Positions 23,640 to 36,321 of a DNA stretch of 64,000 nucleotides are shown here, piece after piece. The stretch is from Epiperipatus broadwayi (taxonomy: Eukaryota; Onychophora; Udeonychophora; Euonychophora; Peripatidae). The notes under the pieces are model-generated. The model worked only from the letters and a program-made list of their open reading frames with translations. It was not told the DNA's origin and did not search any database. Each line of letters opens with the position of its first letter. Position 1 is the stretch's first letter. Location: assembly GCA_028023455.1 (NCBI GenBank), contig JAQFVV010000514.1, forward strand, positions 62,001 to 126,000, given 5' to 3'. The translations under genes were made by a program, and so were the position numbers.

Positions 23640-23950
23640 TTGACATGTATATACATACTTATGATTTATTTTAAACAGATATGTTACATTTTTTAGTTCC
23701 ATTGACATGTTTTGTTTCAGTAGAGAAGCTAAAATGTCTTCTTTTGCTATTTTACTGTTGTTACTTATAATATGGCCTTAATATTTGTAAAATTAAAAAA
23801 AAACAAAAAGAAAGTTTTACGTTCTTCATAAATAAGGTAATGTCTAGTGTAAGGGTAAAGTTGATAGTAGAAGGTCACCTGATCATTTCCTGTCACATGA
23901 CCTCTGAGCAAGTAATCATTTGATTATTTAATATTGTGATATGTAATTTT

Positions 23951-24060
23951 TTTAATCAGAAGATAATCAGCCTTGGACATGCGCTGTTTAATCACGTTAC
24001 TAACTCATCGATGTTATAGTGAGTATGCACATGGTAAAGGCTGATTATCTTCTGATTAAA
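23951..24060. repeat. Short hairpin with 24-bp perfect arms
   Basis: The arm at 23951-23974 (aatcagaagataatcagcc in its core) is exactly inverted at 24037-24060, with a 62-nt loop. Probably a small MITE. Confidence 0.8.
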
Positions 24061-24502
24061 GAATTACTAACGAAAACTGCGCTTATAAATTAAATTGTTA
24101 TTAAATTATTGTGATATGTATAAAATATGTATTATTGTTAGACTGTTCGAATGCTAAACAAAGTTTCCATGCCGACAACTCTTTCATGACTAAAAAAAAT
24201 ATAAATAGATAATAAAATCTGATCGTTAATGATATAATATAATAATCAACGTTAAGTGATTGTATCTAATGTCAGTTTAAAATTTTACCATTGTTTTTTT
24301 ACATTATAATTTTTCTAAATTTAAATCTTTATTATTATTATTTTAAATTATATTTTTCTAGGAATATTTAAATAGGAGAATAAAAAGTATTTACAACTTT
24401 GGGATAATAAAACATCAAGTCTTTTTTGTTTTTTCTCTATTTTATTAAGTTGGATAAGGAGGTAAGCCAAAGACCACTCACTTTTTTTTTTCATATGTCA
24501 AA

Positions 24503-24575
24503 TGTGTTGATCGGGAAGCAAACCCCAGGCCAGCTGCTTAGAAGGCAGTTATGCTAACCACTAGGTCACCAACGC
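24503..24575 (-). repeat. tRNA-Gly-derived mini-SINE, anticodon mutated
   Basis: Same design as 23568-23639. The anticodon loop reads CTTCTAA instead of CTTCCAA. The 3' flank is TTTGACATATG followed by poly-A. Confidence 0.8.
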
Positions 24576-24779
24576 TTAACAAGACCATTCACTTTAATAG
24601 CTCTTTAAGGAAAGAGTGAAAAAGAAATCATTATTTATCAGATTTGCCAATTTCCGAATGCTTAGTGTTTGAACATCTTTTTCAGGCCCGTTATATATTT
24701 AAATACCTAATTACTGATCAATTTTGCATTGTTAGCTGGGTTGCGTTTAGGATGATACCTGAAAAAGTTTAAGCCCGAT

Positions 24780-24985
24780 TAGAACAAAGAAAAAAATTAA
24801 AGAAATGTCATATATTGGAACTACAAAGAATAAATTGGCAATAAGATTAAAACAGCATTTAAAGGATAAAAATTCTGCATTTTATAGTCATATGAATAAA
24901 TTTAAACATAAAAGATTTAATAAACCTATGTTTCAGTTAATAGAATCTCTTGTACTTTTGTCCAGCCTAAATTTGAATTCATAAA
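24780..24985 (+). pseudogene. Penelope-like element fragment, GIY-YIG endonuclease-like
   Basis: A short frame from ATG 24805 to a TAA at 24982-24984 starts MSYIGTTKNKLAIRLKQH and continues with SAFYSHMNKF. YIGxTxNxLxxRLxxH is the signature of the GIY-YIG nuclease at the C terminus of Penelope-like retroelements, followed by a second histidine about 15 residues on. The reverse transcriptase is absent. The frame is only 59 codons. A host GIY-YIG gene is less likely, given the setting among dead elements. Confidence 0.5.
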
Positions 24986-25560
24986 TATTACTTTTCATAA
25001 TCCTGATTAATTATTGATTGTTACTTTTATTCTTATAATTGTATTTGCAACATAAAAGATGGGAATAAAATCAATCAGTGGCAAAAAAGAACAAATTTAT
25101 TGATCCTGGGAAGCAATTAAAAAATAATTTAAAAATAATTTCAGTTTTAAAATTGTTCACTTTAATTACATCAGTCAAAAGATCCATTTAACAATTAACT
25201 CTTTAACTTTTTAAAATCATTTGTAAAATTTTAATAAATAGTAGTTTTTATAAAAGAGAAAATACAAGTTTTATTTTAATAGTAAAATTTAGTTTATCAG
25301 AATGAAATGTTACCAAGCATAAAATAGAAGACAACATATTAAAAAAAAAAATCAAGTCAGATGTCACATGACCTAATTTAATAAGCTTGTATTTACAAAT
25401 GTTATATATAAAGCTTGCGAAATAAGCTCTATTTATAAGACAACATACTATAAATTTTATTTATAATTTTACTACTACTTTACCAGAAAAAGAAAAAGTT
25501 TGATTAAAGGAATAATTTAAATCATAAATTGGAAAAGATTTTCGAAGTAATGAAATCTTT
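24986..25560. other. AT-rich non-coding stretch
   Basis: No features recognised. Confidence 0.5.
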
Positions 25561-25561
25561 A

Positions 25562-25660
25562 TTATTTATCTTTTCGACATATATGTGTTCAAGTGTATCA
25601 GTGTTATGAGATAGAGTGGAGGGTGGAGTGAAAGTCTGTGCTCATATACCTTATATATTA
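25562..25660 (+). repeat. Hammerhead-tRNA-like repeat, 3' part only
   Basis: Begins just downstream of where the ribozyme would be (tttattatttatcttttc) and runs through gtatcagtgttatgagatag to gaaagtctgtgctcatat. The break at the ribozyme border recurs in other copies. Confidence 0.65.
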
Positions 25661-25664
25661 TATA

Positions 25665-26360
25665 TGTATTTAAAAAGAATCAGGGTATAAAAATATATAA
25701 ATTAATGACAGTATTATATACAAAATGTCTAAGTAATAAGAATACATTCAATTACTGTTATAATAGAAAAATGATATTGGTATTTAAGAAGTATGTATTA
25801 AGAATTGCAAATTTACTAGTCTTCTAATAGTAGATCAATATAGTGCTAAAAATGCAATAACTATTACTATAGCAAGCCAACATGCAAAGTTTTAAAAAAC
25901 TAAATTAGTCTTCTAATAGTTATTTATTAGATGTTTCAGTACATAAAATGAAATCATTTATGTGGAACAAGATCAGTAAAGGTGGATATTTTGGTTGTGG
26001 CTGTGTAAGATATCCAAGATTACCATCAATATTTCAATATCATAGTTATTTTCTTCAGGGCAGGACTGTCTGTATTCTAAAGAAGAAATCTAAATATAAG
26101 TTGATGTATTATTAGATTTTTTGATTTTCTAATTTACCATTTCAAAGAGAGAAAATATAATGAAGCAAAATTATAATATGTTGGTTTGAGTCATGATGTA
26201 ATTTTCTAAATGAATAAAGATTACTAAATATTATATATTTTTATTTAAACAGTTGGGCCATTGCATATTTTCATGTGTTTCTTGATAAGTCGATTTTCTA
26301 ATCTAATACATTTAAAAAGAACTTTATTCTCATTAGCATTTATTATTTGATTGGTAATAG
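25665..26360. other. AT-rich non-coding stretch
   Basis: Contains a short local duplication (tagtcttctaatagt at about 25817 and 25905). No gene seen. Confidence 0.5.
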
Positions 26361-26622
26361 TAAACCAATAAACATCACATGACCACCACTTCTTATGCTT
26401 GTGTATAATTGTTGTTAAAACAGGCAAAACTCACTATACGTATTGCTACACACAGTGCTCTTATATCCAAGGCTCCTCACTGATGAAGGCCACATGTCAG
26501 AAACTAGTCTGGGGATATTGGATGAGTAGGCACTAGATGGGGATTTTGTGCACAAGCTTTATGGCATCCATTGATTATTCTAGCTTACTGTGTGTGGCAA
26601 TACGTATAGTGAGTATTGCCTG
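26361..26622. mobile_element. MITE family M, internally deleted copy
   Basis: The left end (aaccaataaacatcacatg, aacaggcaaaactcactat) and the right end (atacgtatagtgagtattgc) pair with each other. The left inner half is missing, as in the copy at 36322-36592. Confidence 0.75.
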
Positions 26623-26744
26623 ATTAGTAATAGTAGTGAAAGAAGATATGATTTTTTTCTTTTATAATATTCCTATAGTCTCTCCTTAGCATATACATTC
26701 ATCAATTAGCAAAAAACAGCAGGAAATTTCATAGATAATATTTT

Positions 26745-27385
26745 TACATAGTGCGACTGACTTGGGATTGGGAGGTACCAGGATTGATTCTGGTATTGGC
26801 ATTTCTGGTGCTCAAACTTCTTATGAACTCACAAGCAACAAAGATATGTTTTTATTTACCCTGCATAGTTTAACATGGTTGGTAGAGTGTCAGATTTGAT
26901 GATCAGTAATTTCCAGGATTGATTTTGGTACTCACAGTTCTGGTATTTGAATTTCTTATGAAGTTTTGAGCAATAAAGTCATCAGCATTTTTTTTCATCC
27001 TATATGGTTTGATGTAATTATAGAGTGCCCAACCTGGAGGTCCCAGGATTGATTCTGGTGCTCTGAGATCTGGTGCTCAAATTTTTTATGAACTCCTGAG
27101 CAATAATGCAGTATGCTTTTTTTTTTACCATACATGGTTTGGTATAGTTATTAGAGCAGCTGACTTGGGATCAGAAGGTTCCAGGATCGATTCTGGTGCT
27201 CACAGTTTTGGCAGTCAAACTTCTTATGAACTCCCAAGTAATAAAGCCATTAGCATTTTTTTTTGCCCTGGGTGGTTTAGTGTACTTGGGAATCCGAAGG
27301 TTCTAGGATTGATTCTAGTGTTCAAACTTCATATGAATTTTTCAGAAGTAATGCCATATGCCTCTTTCCTCCTCTTTTTTAATTA
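26745..27385 (+). repeat. Tandem array of about five tRNA-Pro-like units
   Basis: Units of roughly 120-130 bp begin near 26750, 26880, 27010, 27140 and 27270. Each contains a gctgacttgggatcag-like anticodon arm (loop CTTGGGA, anticodon UGG, proline), a B box like ccaggatcgattctggt, then gaactcctgagcaataa-like sequence and a poly-T run. It looks like a tRNA-derived SINE amplified in tandem. A lone piece lies at about 48742-48800. The 73-codon frame across it is incidental. Confidence 0.75.
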
Positions 27386-27563
27386 GTACATTATATTTTT
27401 GACTACAAGAAAATATTTCATCTTGTTTATATTATTTATAAATTGTTTTTATATTTACCTGAATTATTTTTTCTATTACAATATGTTGTGTTTTTTAATT
27501 AGTTTTATTTTTAATCTCCAATCAACTTTTTTTATGTTTTCTATGATTAAGAATATATGTCAA

Positions 27564-27653
27564 GTATTGTTAGCCGAGAGGTCAGTACAGCCGCCTTGCA
27601 AGCAAGCAGTCGCTTGCAGACACTTGTTGTGGGTTCACCTCCTGGCCAATGCT
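27564..27653 (+). repeat. tRNA-like mini-SINE with long variable arm
   Basis: Starts gtattgttagccgagaggtc, with an anticodon-arm region ccgccttgcaagc, a long inserted arm (gcaagcagtcgcttgc, self-complementary) and a B box gggttcacctcctgg. It is flanked by TGTCAA and ATGACATATGG plus poly-A, as in the glycine-type units. A closer-to-intact relative is at 60710-60797. Confidence 0.7.
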
Positions 27654-27699
27654 ATGACATATGGAAAAAAATATATAGTTAAACATCTGCTTTAATTCA

Positions 27700-28267
27700 G
27701 ATAGGAAGTTAATTTGTTTTAATATGGTCAGAATTGTAGAAATTTATATATGAAAAATTGGAAAGTTTGGTGATGAGTTTTTTCACTGTAAATATTTATC
27801 TGTATTTTCTCATGTATGATAGTGTACCATCAATTTAATTCCTGTTAAATTAAAGTTTACCATTATCACAATATCTAAAATAAAAGTAATATTAATATGT
27901 AAATTATTTAAAAGATTGAAGAATACTAATAATTCTTTTTTATGGAGAAAAATGATAAAGAGGACATTTATATATATTTGAGAACAGAATGATAAAAGTT
28001 CCTAACTATTTTCTTTTTACCTTAATATTATCAAAATTCATTCTCTAATTGATCTTTATAAATTCATTTGCTCAATTTTTGATATTAGTCCCCCCTCTCC
28101 CTTTATATGTAAAATGTAAACTCACCTCATGTTAGAACATCCATCAGTGATATATCTATCACAAAGTTTGAATTAAACAGAAGGCTGCTTAATTGGAGTT
28201 TTGTGCACAGGTAATGCTGCTGAAATTTTTAATGTTAGATGAGTTCATATTATAAAGAACAGAAATA
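27700..28267. other. AT-rich non-coding stretch
   Basis: No features recognised. Confidence 0.5.
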
Positions 28268-28447
28268 AGATTTTATCCATGTAAACAGAGATAACCTTTG
28301 CAATTGATGTTGCCAGAGAACTATTAATTACTACTAATTGATGATGTGAATATCATAAGATTTTATCTGAATATCAATTAGTAGTAATTGATAGTTTTCT
28401 GACAACATCAAAGGCAAAGGTTATCTCTGTTTACATGGATAAAATCT
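28268..28447. mobile_element. Hairpin MITE-like element, 80-bp arms
   Basis: agattttatccatgtaaac at the left is mirrored by gtttacatggataaaatct at the right, and the inner parts (attactactaattgat / atcaattagtagtaat) pair too. The loop is about 20 nt. Confidence 0.85.
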
Positions 28448-28449
28448 CC

Positions 28450-29520
28450 TTATTTTTGTTTATTAGAATAACAATTTATGAAAAATATTCAATTGAGTTT
28501 ATATAATATTTGGTTTAACTATAGCATTATGCACAGATAAACATATAGATGGTTTTTTTTGCTACTCATTAAGTTTCAACAGTGGTTAAGTATTTAAATT
28601 AACAATATTGATTTTCATTGCCATTCATGTTATTAAGGATTGGAATTTTATTGTAGATGCAAGTAAGCCTGTTCTTGGTTCATTAAAAAAATTGAAGATT
28701 TTTTGGCCAAGATTATATTTTTAATGAAAACATGGCATTTTCTGTTTGTTTGAATAGTAAAATGAAAGAAATCAGAACTTTCTAATCACTATATATAGAA
28801 ATATATGAGAAATATAGTAACTGTTTATAATTAAAAAAAAAATGTTAATAACAATTTAAAATTTAATAAAAAACAAATCCACTTTATGAGTATTGATTAA
28901 AAAGTTAAACAAATTTTGTTTGAAAGTAGATAGCAAATTCCTATATGGCTACCATCATAGTTTGTTAACTTTGCAAAAAGGTAAGCTTATCCAAAGTAGT
29001 TTTTAAATCTTTTATGATAATTTTTTTTTTCATTAGTAAAATTAAAAAAGTATACAGTCTGAGAAGAAAAAAGTTTTATGGAGTCTAACTCAAATAGTTA
29101 TCATGCAAGTTTTAAATATTCTGTGAAAAAGCATATATATCTACAAACCCTGTTGCCTCAGTCATTTCATTAAAGATTGAAAATGTTTTTCAAGAATAAG
29201 TTCTTTAATGCAAACTTCTGCATTGCAAAATTCATTACTCATGAAAAGCAAAAAAAGAAAGGATATGTAAATAATTTTTTATTATTAAAAATGTCAGTTT
29301 TCCTGACTCAAAATACCATCAATCATTAAGCCATTTTTTTAAAAAATTATGATCTACAATCATCGTTTAGTATCCCTTTTCCAGTATCTGTGAAATTTGG
29401 CCTGAGTTGAACAAATGGAAACTATTGATATTTTGGGTAATAATTATAATTTATTTTTCAAAGCAGAAGACATTAAAAATATTTTAAATTCTATCCAACA
29501 TGCAAGATAGTATTACTCCT
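28450..29520. other. AT-rich non-coding stretch
   Basis: No gene or repeat recognised. Confidence 0.5.
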
Positions 29521-29524
29521 CTCA

Positions 29525-30125
29525 TGGTGCACTAACACTGTGACAGTTTTAATTGTTTTTTCTGGGTGAAAGTTTTGTATTTAAAGGTTAGTATTAAATC
29601 ATTATTATTTATCAGAATATAATAAATTTGACTTCATTTGACAAGATATCTTTATTTAGAAATGAAGGAAATTTTAAAAAATATAAAAAAATTACAATCA
29701 AAACAATAAACATCACAAGGAACAGTTTCATTTCAGAAAATAAATGAAATCTTTTTTATTTGATGTTTGTATTTGAAATCTGAATAAATAAATATCAATA
29801 TTAACCTTCTTGCACTCCACTAACATTCTGGCAGATTTCTTTGTTCTTATTATATTTAATTAAGCTTTCAACTTTCACTTTAATATTAAAGCATTATTAT
29901 TTATCAGAATATAATAAATTTGACCTCATTTGATAGATTTTTGTTTAGAAATTAAATAAATTTTAAAAAATTACATTTGATTTTCAGAATTATTTTAAAA
30001 ATTAGATTTTAATCAAAACAAAATATTATCACATCATTAAATTTCAGGTAGAGCTGATTCAATTTGCAAATGAACAAAATCGTCTTTGTTTGATGTTTAT
30101 TTTTAAAATCTGAATGCATTATTTT
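29525..30125 (+). repeat. Diverged tandem duplication, period about 300 bp
   Basis: The block with atcattattatttatcagaa, then aataaatttgac and gatgtttgtatttgaaatct recurs about 300 bp later with moderate divergence and small indels. No coding signal; nature unknown. Confidence 0.7.
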
Positions 30126-30129
30126 TAAT

Positions 30130-31618
30130 AACTACTAAATCTATCAATTCATGCTTTAAATGTTTAAAATTTTTTGGTAATTTTTATATTTCTAAATATT
30201 ATAACAATCTGCTGAGTGACCTCATTTCTAGACAGTTGTATTTCCTGTGACCATAATCTCTATAGTAACAATATACAAAGGAATATATTCCTTTATATTT
30301 AAGAATAAAACATTTTTGTAAAAAATAAATATGCAATAATATTTATTTTAAAAATAATGTAATAATATTTACTTTTGATTTTTAATAATTATTACACAAT
30401 TACAATGCAAATATAATCATAAACTTTACAAATAAATCAAGTTTTTAGAACATCATAATATTTTCTCGATGATCATAATATTTCCTCGAAGTATTCTCAC
30501 AAAGTTTGAGATTGTCGAATATACAATAACTACTTATCATTGTGTGGTTTCAGTTTTTTTGAAATACTGATTATTCGATTTTCATAACAACTTTTGAATT
30601 TTTTTGAAATTAAACTATTAGAAAATAAATATATGTGAATTTTAAAGCTGTAAAAAAAAATCTTCGCAAAATTTTCAGCATTTATAGCAAAAATAGAAAT
30701 CTCAGACGAAATTTGACCATCTTGCAATAAGATCTAGTTAATGCGTTAAAAATTTAAGTTTTTTAAAATAATTTTTGCAATATTGCAACATATTCTAACA
30801 GATTTAGCAAATAGCTTGTAACAACATTACTTATAGTTTAACTTGTTCAAAATATATTTTATTTTTAACAAACTTAAAGGCAGCCAAGGGACAATAGAAA
30901 CCCATTAAGGTAGGGTTTAAAAGTGATTTATGTTGCCATTTTCACTTATCCTGACATCTATAGATTTTTTTGGGTATTAAAATATTAGAATAAAATATAA
31001 GTAATTTTAGCGATATTGAAAAAAGAAAAGGTTCTTTCAGTAGATAATGAATTGATTCTCATATGAAGTGCCTAATTGGGAAAATTAATTAACATTATTG
31101 CTATTAATAATTTTGCAAATAAATATGAAGTAAAAATTAAAAAACTGCATAATCTTAAATCAAAAAATGGCATTGCTATAGACTTTATTGATTGTAGAAA
31201 GGTATCTTTGAGTTCATTGTCATCCAAATTTGATAGGACCAAAATTTTGTGTTAAATGATTTCATGTCCAAAATGTCAGTCTGTATAAGAGAAAAGTCTT
31301 CTCAGAAAAAAATATCTAATTGCAAATCATTTTTTGAGTGTGGTATTTTTAATGCTGTATAAACAAAGACACATGGTTTGTTCTCCATATGAGTATATGT
31401 TAAGCTTTTTAAAAGAAAGCTGCAGTCGAGGCTAATCACAATATGCTTCATCCTTATTAGCTATAATCTGCCATTTCACAGCTTATCTATCAATTCATGT
31501 TTGGAGATACATCATAAACTTAAATGATTTTTAATGAATGGAATTATGTATGCAATAAATTAACAAAGCAACTTTACTAATAAACATATTAACTGAAATG
31601 AAGTAAAATAGATTTTTT
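30130..31618. other. AT-rich non-coding stretch
   Basis: No features recognised. The 65-codon minus-strand frame at 30530-30727 has no discernible family. Confidence 0.5.
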
Positions 31619-32118
31619 ATTAAAACAGGCAAAACTTTCCATACAGTATTGCCACTCAGTGCAAGCCAGAATAATCAATGGATGCCAGAAGGCTTGTGCA
31701 TAAAATCCCCATCTAGTGCCTACTCATCCAATATCCCCAGACTAGTTTCTGGCTTGTGGCATTCATCAGTGTGGAGCTTGGATCTGAGAGCACTGCACCT
31801 ATATCTTAGGATCTCCTAGGTGGATCTGAGAGCACTGCACCTAGATCATAGGATCTCTAAGATCTAGGAGATTCTAAGATCTAGGTGCAGTGCTCTCAGA
31901 TCCAAGGCTCCTCATTGATGAAGGCCACAAGCCAGAAACTAGTCTGGAGATATTGGATGAGTAGACACTAGATGGGGATTTTATGCACAAGCCTTCTGGC
32001 ATCCATTGATTACTCTGGCTTGCACTGAGTGGCAATACTGTATGGAAAGTTTTGCCTGTTGTAATAACAGTTATAAGCAAGCATAAGAAATGGTAATCAT
32101 GTGATGTTTATTGGCTTA
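31619..32118. mobile_element. MITE family M, long copy
   Basis: Two complete half-elements face each other: cattgccactcagtgcaagc-type sequence at the left is mirrored at about 32020-32035, and aatatccccagactagt by actagtctggagatatt. The centre carries an extra tandem piece (ggatctgagagcactgcacc appears twice). The minus-strand 68-codon frame is a by-product. Only the right outer end reaches cttataactg / ttggctta. Confidence 0.8.
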
Positions 32119-32119
32119 A

Positions 32120-33635
32120 AATGGATTTGTCGTTTTTATAAACAATGTAGTTAATTACACGTCATTCATTTTGCATATTTAGTTTTATCATCAATTATTT
32201 AATAATTAGATCATCCTTGCATCATTTTTATGTAAAGCTTATGCCACCCCCTCTCTCTATGAATATATATATATACTTATATAATGTTTTAATTCATAGA
32301 TAATTGGCTTTTTTATGTGATAAAAATTAATTATATTATAACATTAGTGTTACCTGTATATACAAACACACAACATGAACACGAGTGTTTATGTTTTTTT
32401 TTCCAATACTTTACAATATTGATATCAGTTTTTCTTTCAATAAGTACAAGCATAGTCTTTTATTTTTCTTTTGTTTCTTGTTCCTGAATTCATTCCTGAA
32501 ATTGGCAAATAATTCAATTTTCCAGATACTTTTTTTCCCGATTCCTTTGTACATCAGTGTTAAGCCGCTTTTAAAGCGAGAAATGGGATTAATGAAATTA
32601 CTGAAAAGAATATTGCATTAGAGATTAAGGAAAAAAAATGGCTTCCAGTTTATTGATTAGAAAGAAACAACAAAAACTGTCAAATAACCTTTAGAAAGAA
32701 AAACAGATTTTTGACAAAATTTCTTAATTACTGTAATAATTTCTATATATATATATATATGCACACTTATATGCGAAAATGAATTTTTATTTTAAAACAT
32801 TATTAATAATCAAAATTATTTCACTTCAACATACACTTTAGCAACAATTTTCTTATGTTATTAGTAACATCAAATGTGATAATTATTTTTATATATCCTA
32901 TCAAATTGATAGTTACTCTTTTTTGTTAAAGGAAATAAAAAAGAATAGATAAGGATTATGCATACACACACAATTTACTGCCATACTGTTTTCTAATCTG
33001 TAACCCACATTTTTTCATCTATTGCTAAAACTAATGTATGAAAGCCCTTTCTTTGCATAGATGGTGGGAGCAGAAAGTTATATTTATGCATATAAACCCA
33101 TATTTGGGTAATTATTTCTATAAATCTTCAACTATTTTTTAATACTCACACTCCCATATAATATCCATTTTATCTTTTTTTAATTCAATAGTTTTAAAAA
33201 AATCAGTATAGTTTTTTTTAAAAAAATGTTTCATTATTATTTTTTTTAATCATAGATTTATTCCACCTTCCTCTGAAAAGATCAAGCTTAAAATCTTGAT
33301 TATATAATTAGCTGAAGCATAAAGGATTATGATTGGTTAAGGTCAGGAAGCTTCTAGAAAGAAAGTTCATTTTTATTTGCTTGTTGTTGTTGGAGGTTTT
33401 TGTGTGTGTGATAAAAAAAAGTATAATAAAATTTGATCTAAACTTTTAAAAGAATTTCCTCTTTAAAAATCATTGTTTTTGAAATCTACCATGTTATTCT
33501 GCTTTACTGTAATATTAGTTATTTTTGAATCATTATTAAGTTAGAAAAGAACCCGCAAATGAATTCTATTCTCATGGAAAATGGAGCCTATTGTTTTCAA
33601 AGGAATATATTTATAAAAATATATGTGGATATGTC
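32120..33635. other. AT-rich non-coding stretch
   Basis: TA microsatellites (32262-32275, 32743-32760) and homopolymers only. Short frames here have no family resemblance. Confidence 0.5.
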
Positions 33636-33639
33636 TGTT

Positions 33640-34000
33640 ATAAATATATAGGGGATTTGAACTCAGACTTTCATGCCCCTTCACTATTCACACTGTCTCA
33701 TACTACTGATACACATGACCACACACATGCAGAAAAGATAAATAATCATCAATATATGTATTTCATGCTAAACCAGCACTCATCAGTTAGTCCCGATTAC
33801 CATCTCCCATACATATATATATAATCAGTGCTCAGTTTATATTAAGATAGCAACTCTTTATACTTTAATGGACAGGCTTCAGCCTACTCCAACCTCCAAG
33901 TCTTCAGCCACCCACACCATTGAAAATCTGATGATAGAATTCCCAAACCCCATGCTGATGTCAATATTGTTATAAGTTCATTTATTGGAAAGCAAAAGTT
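33640..34000 (-). repeat. Hammerhead-tRNA-like repeat, inverted copy
   Basis: In reverse it shows the tRNA-like tail (ggggatttgaactcagac), the hammerhead (33752-33812), the leader attaagatagca and the block with gaaaatctgatgatagaat. It ends before the 5' portion. It carries stem-loop and core changes listed under the ribozyme entry. Confidence 0.75.
33752..33812 (-). ncRNA. Hammerhead ribozyme motif (type I), weakened stem I
   Basis: CTGATGA and GAAA cores are intact on the minus strand. Stem II is gtgct/agcat with a closing G-U. Stem III is ATA/TAT around a CA loop, with cleavage triplet ATA. Stem I (ctaa/ttga) has one mismatch. Possibly still active but impaired. Confidence 0.7.
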
Positions 34001-34267
34001 TACAAGCAGTAGACAAATCCAGTGTAACCATTTAAAGAAAAGAAGAAACATCAATAGAATTTATTTGATCTGTTGGCTATTGAAAATTCTATATTAACAT
34101 TTTGTGCATTTGCTGAATATGTATTTTCACAATAATATGCAAATATGTAATAAATTTAAAAAAAAATCCCCTTATGAAAGAAACTAATGAAACAAACAAA
34201 ATGTATAATTAACATATAAACAAAATAAATAAATAAAGAATTTAAACATTTTTAACATTATTCTGCC

Positions 34268-34640
34268 CATCCTTCTGTCTATTTATCATATTAAGATCCT
34301 ATACATGAGGGGTCAGTGACTTGGTATGACAACAATATTGTCATCGACAAGGGCTTTGAGCATTCCATCATCAGATTTTCAATGATGTGGGTGGCTGAAG
34401 AGTTGGAGGGTGGATAATATTGAAGTCTGTCCATTAAAGGATGAAGATTTGCTATCTTAATATAAACTGATCACTGATTATATATATGATGATTTGGACA
34501 AACTGATGAGTGCTGGCAGCACAGAATATGTATATTGGAGATCATTTATCTTTTTCACTTATATGTGATCATGGATATAAGTTGTATAAGGTGGATTAGA
34601 TAACTGTAGGGAGTTTGAAAGTCTGAGTTCAAATCCCTTC
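34268..34640 (+). repeat. Hammerhead-tRNA-like repeat, nearly complete unit
   Basis: Contains all blocks in order: catgaggggtcagtgactt, ccatcatcagattttcaatg, ttgctatcttaatataaac, hammerhead, gttgtataaggtggatt, gtctgagttcaaatccc. The ribozyme at 34489-34555 has a 2-nt shorter stem II loop and AGAA in place of GAAA, so it is dead. Confidence 0.8.
34489..34555 (+). ncRNA. Hammerhead ribozyme motif, core broken
   Basis: ctgatgag is intact and stem II gtgct/agcac pairs, but the GAAA box reads agaa. Stem III ATA/TAT with a tgt-type loop and stem I remain. Expected to be inactive. Confidence 0.65.
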
Positions 34641-35868
34641 TAAATTAATTTTAAATTTATAAATTATATATTTTTATCAGTTAGTTCTTAAATTAGAGCC
34701 TTTTCAATGTCCTAAAATAGTTTATATAAAATTTTAAAATAAAAAAGATGTATAAATATAATTACTAGTCAATATTTAATCATAGTTACTTGTGTGTGAA
34801 AATCAGAATCCTTTATAAACTTTATAATGTCACACCAACTTTAATCCAGTTTCTTTTATCCATGATCTTTTTTCCCAAATCATGTCAACTAACTTCCTTA
34901 TTTAATCCATCTGTTATGCATGTTTTCAGATCTTTCATGATGTTTTGGAATCTATTTTAAGATTTCATATATCCATTTATTATTCTCTTCTAATACAGTG
35001 GAATTTCTTTAATCTCTCATCCATGCATTTTGTTTTTGATCTCTTCTTGGCACTCCTAACATGCATCTCTATATTTCAATGCGGGGTCTGAAATCTGCAT
35101 AGCTCATCTGCCATGTGTTCATGTTTCAGATCCATAAGTAAGAACTCATCAAACACATTTATTAAAAATGTTTTTTTTTTTTTCCAAAAATATAATTATA
35201 TTATCTTTTAATATTAGATTATTTCGACCAAAAGCCTTCCATCCAAGTTTAATTTTGATTAATTTTATTCATTATGTTTCAGATTGTGACAATAATCTGA
35301 TTAAGATATTTGTAGTTCTTAAGTCTAATTTGATTATTAATCTTTTGTTAACGAGAAAATACATTGAACATTGGCTTTTTAAGCAATTTATCTTTAATCC
35401 TGTTTTCTTACATGCATGTGGTGACTCTTGCAATATTTCCTACAGTTCTATAACATTATTTGCAAAAAGAGTTATCTCTAAGTAAAATCTAGATCACTTA
35501 AATAATTTTCATATATTTTTATTTTTGTAGGTTCCTGTTTTAATCTACAAAACATTTTTTGTAAAATTGTTATAAAAAGTTTTAAAGATATGGAGTCATC
35601 CTGTTATACAGCCACATCAAAATGAATGTTCTTAGTGTCATTATGTAATCTAATCATTACTGTTGCATTTTGATAAATAATATTTGAATATGATGTCTGT
35701 GTCTATATATTGATGGTCCAGTGCTTTAATCACAGTAGAAATACATATAGAATCAAATGATTTTTTATAATCTATAAATTCAAATTGAAAGGCAAAACAT
35801 GGTATTTATTGGCTATTTTTATAACTTATCTTAATACTTAGATGTGATCCATTATGTTAAAGTATACA

Positions 35869-36024
35869 TTTTTTATCCGAATAATTACAACTTAATTTAC
35901 AATTCACTTTGGATTTTAACCAACCAAAAATCCTAGCTGGAATTAAAATGACTTTTGAAAATGATTTTTGGTTGATCAAAATCCAAAGTGCATTGTAAAT
36001 ATGTTGTAATTATTCAGATAAAAA
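35869..36024. mobile_element. Hairpin MITE-like insertion in LINE
   Basis: Left arm tatccgaataattacaact... and right arm gttgtaattattcagata are inverted, as are cactttggattttaacca and tgatcaaaatccaaagtg. Arms are about 65 bp. It interrupts the decayed LINE reading. Confidence 0.8.
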
Positions 36025-36321
36025 TATTATATCGTACGGATAAAATACTGATAAGTCTATCATTTCTATGTTTTTTTTATCAATTTCCTTAAATATCAAT
36101 ATTACTTCTGCATTCTTCCCAATATTTGATACATCTTAATCATTTAGATATTTGATATAAAGTTTTGATAACATTTTAAAAATTTATTTACCTCCTACTT
36201 TTAAGATAGTATAATGATTCCATCATTTGCTGAGGTATTTTTATCGAAATAATTGCATGTCTTACCACTTCATTCAAAATGCTTTTTAATAATATATATA
36301 ATAATTGTAATGATTATCTTT

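Noticed and set aside
27399-27695. 98-codon plus-strand frame
   Set aside because: Its second half is a translated tRNA-like mini-SINE and the first half is AT-rich low-complexity DNA.
35168-35485. 105-codon plus-strand frame
   Set aside because: Antisense to the decayed LINE polymerase read on the minus strand.
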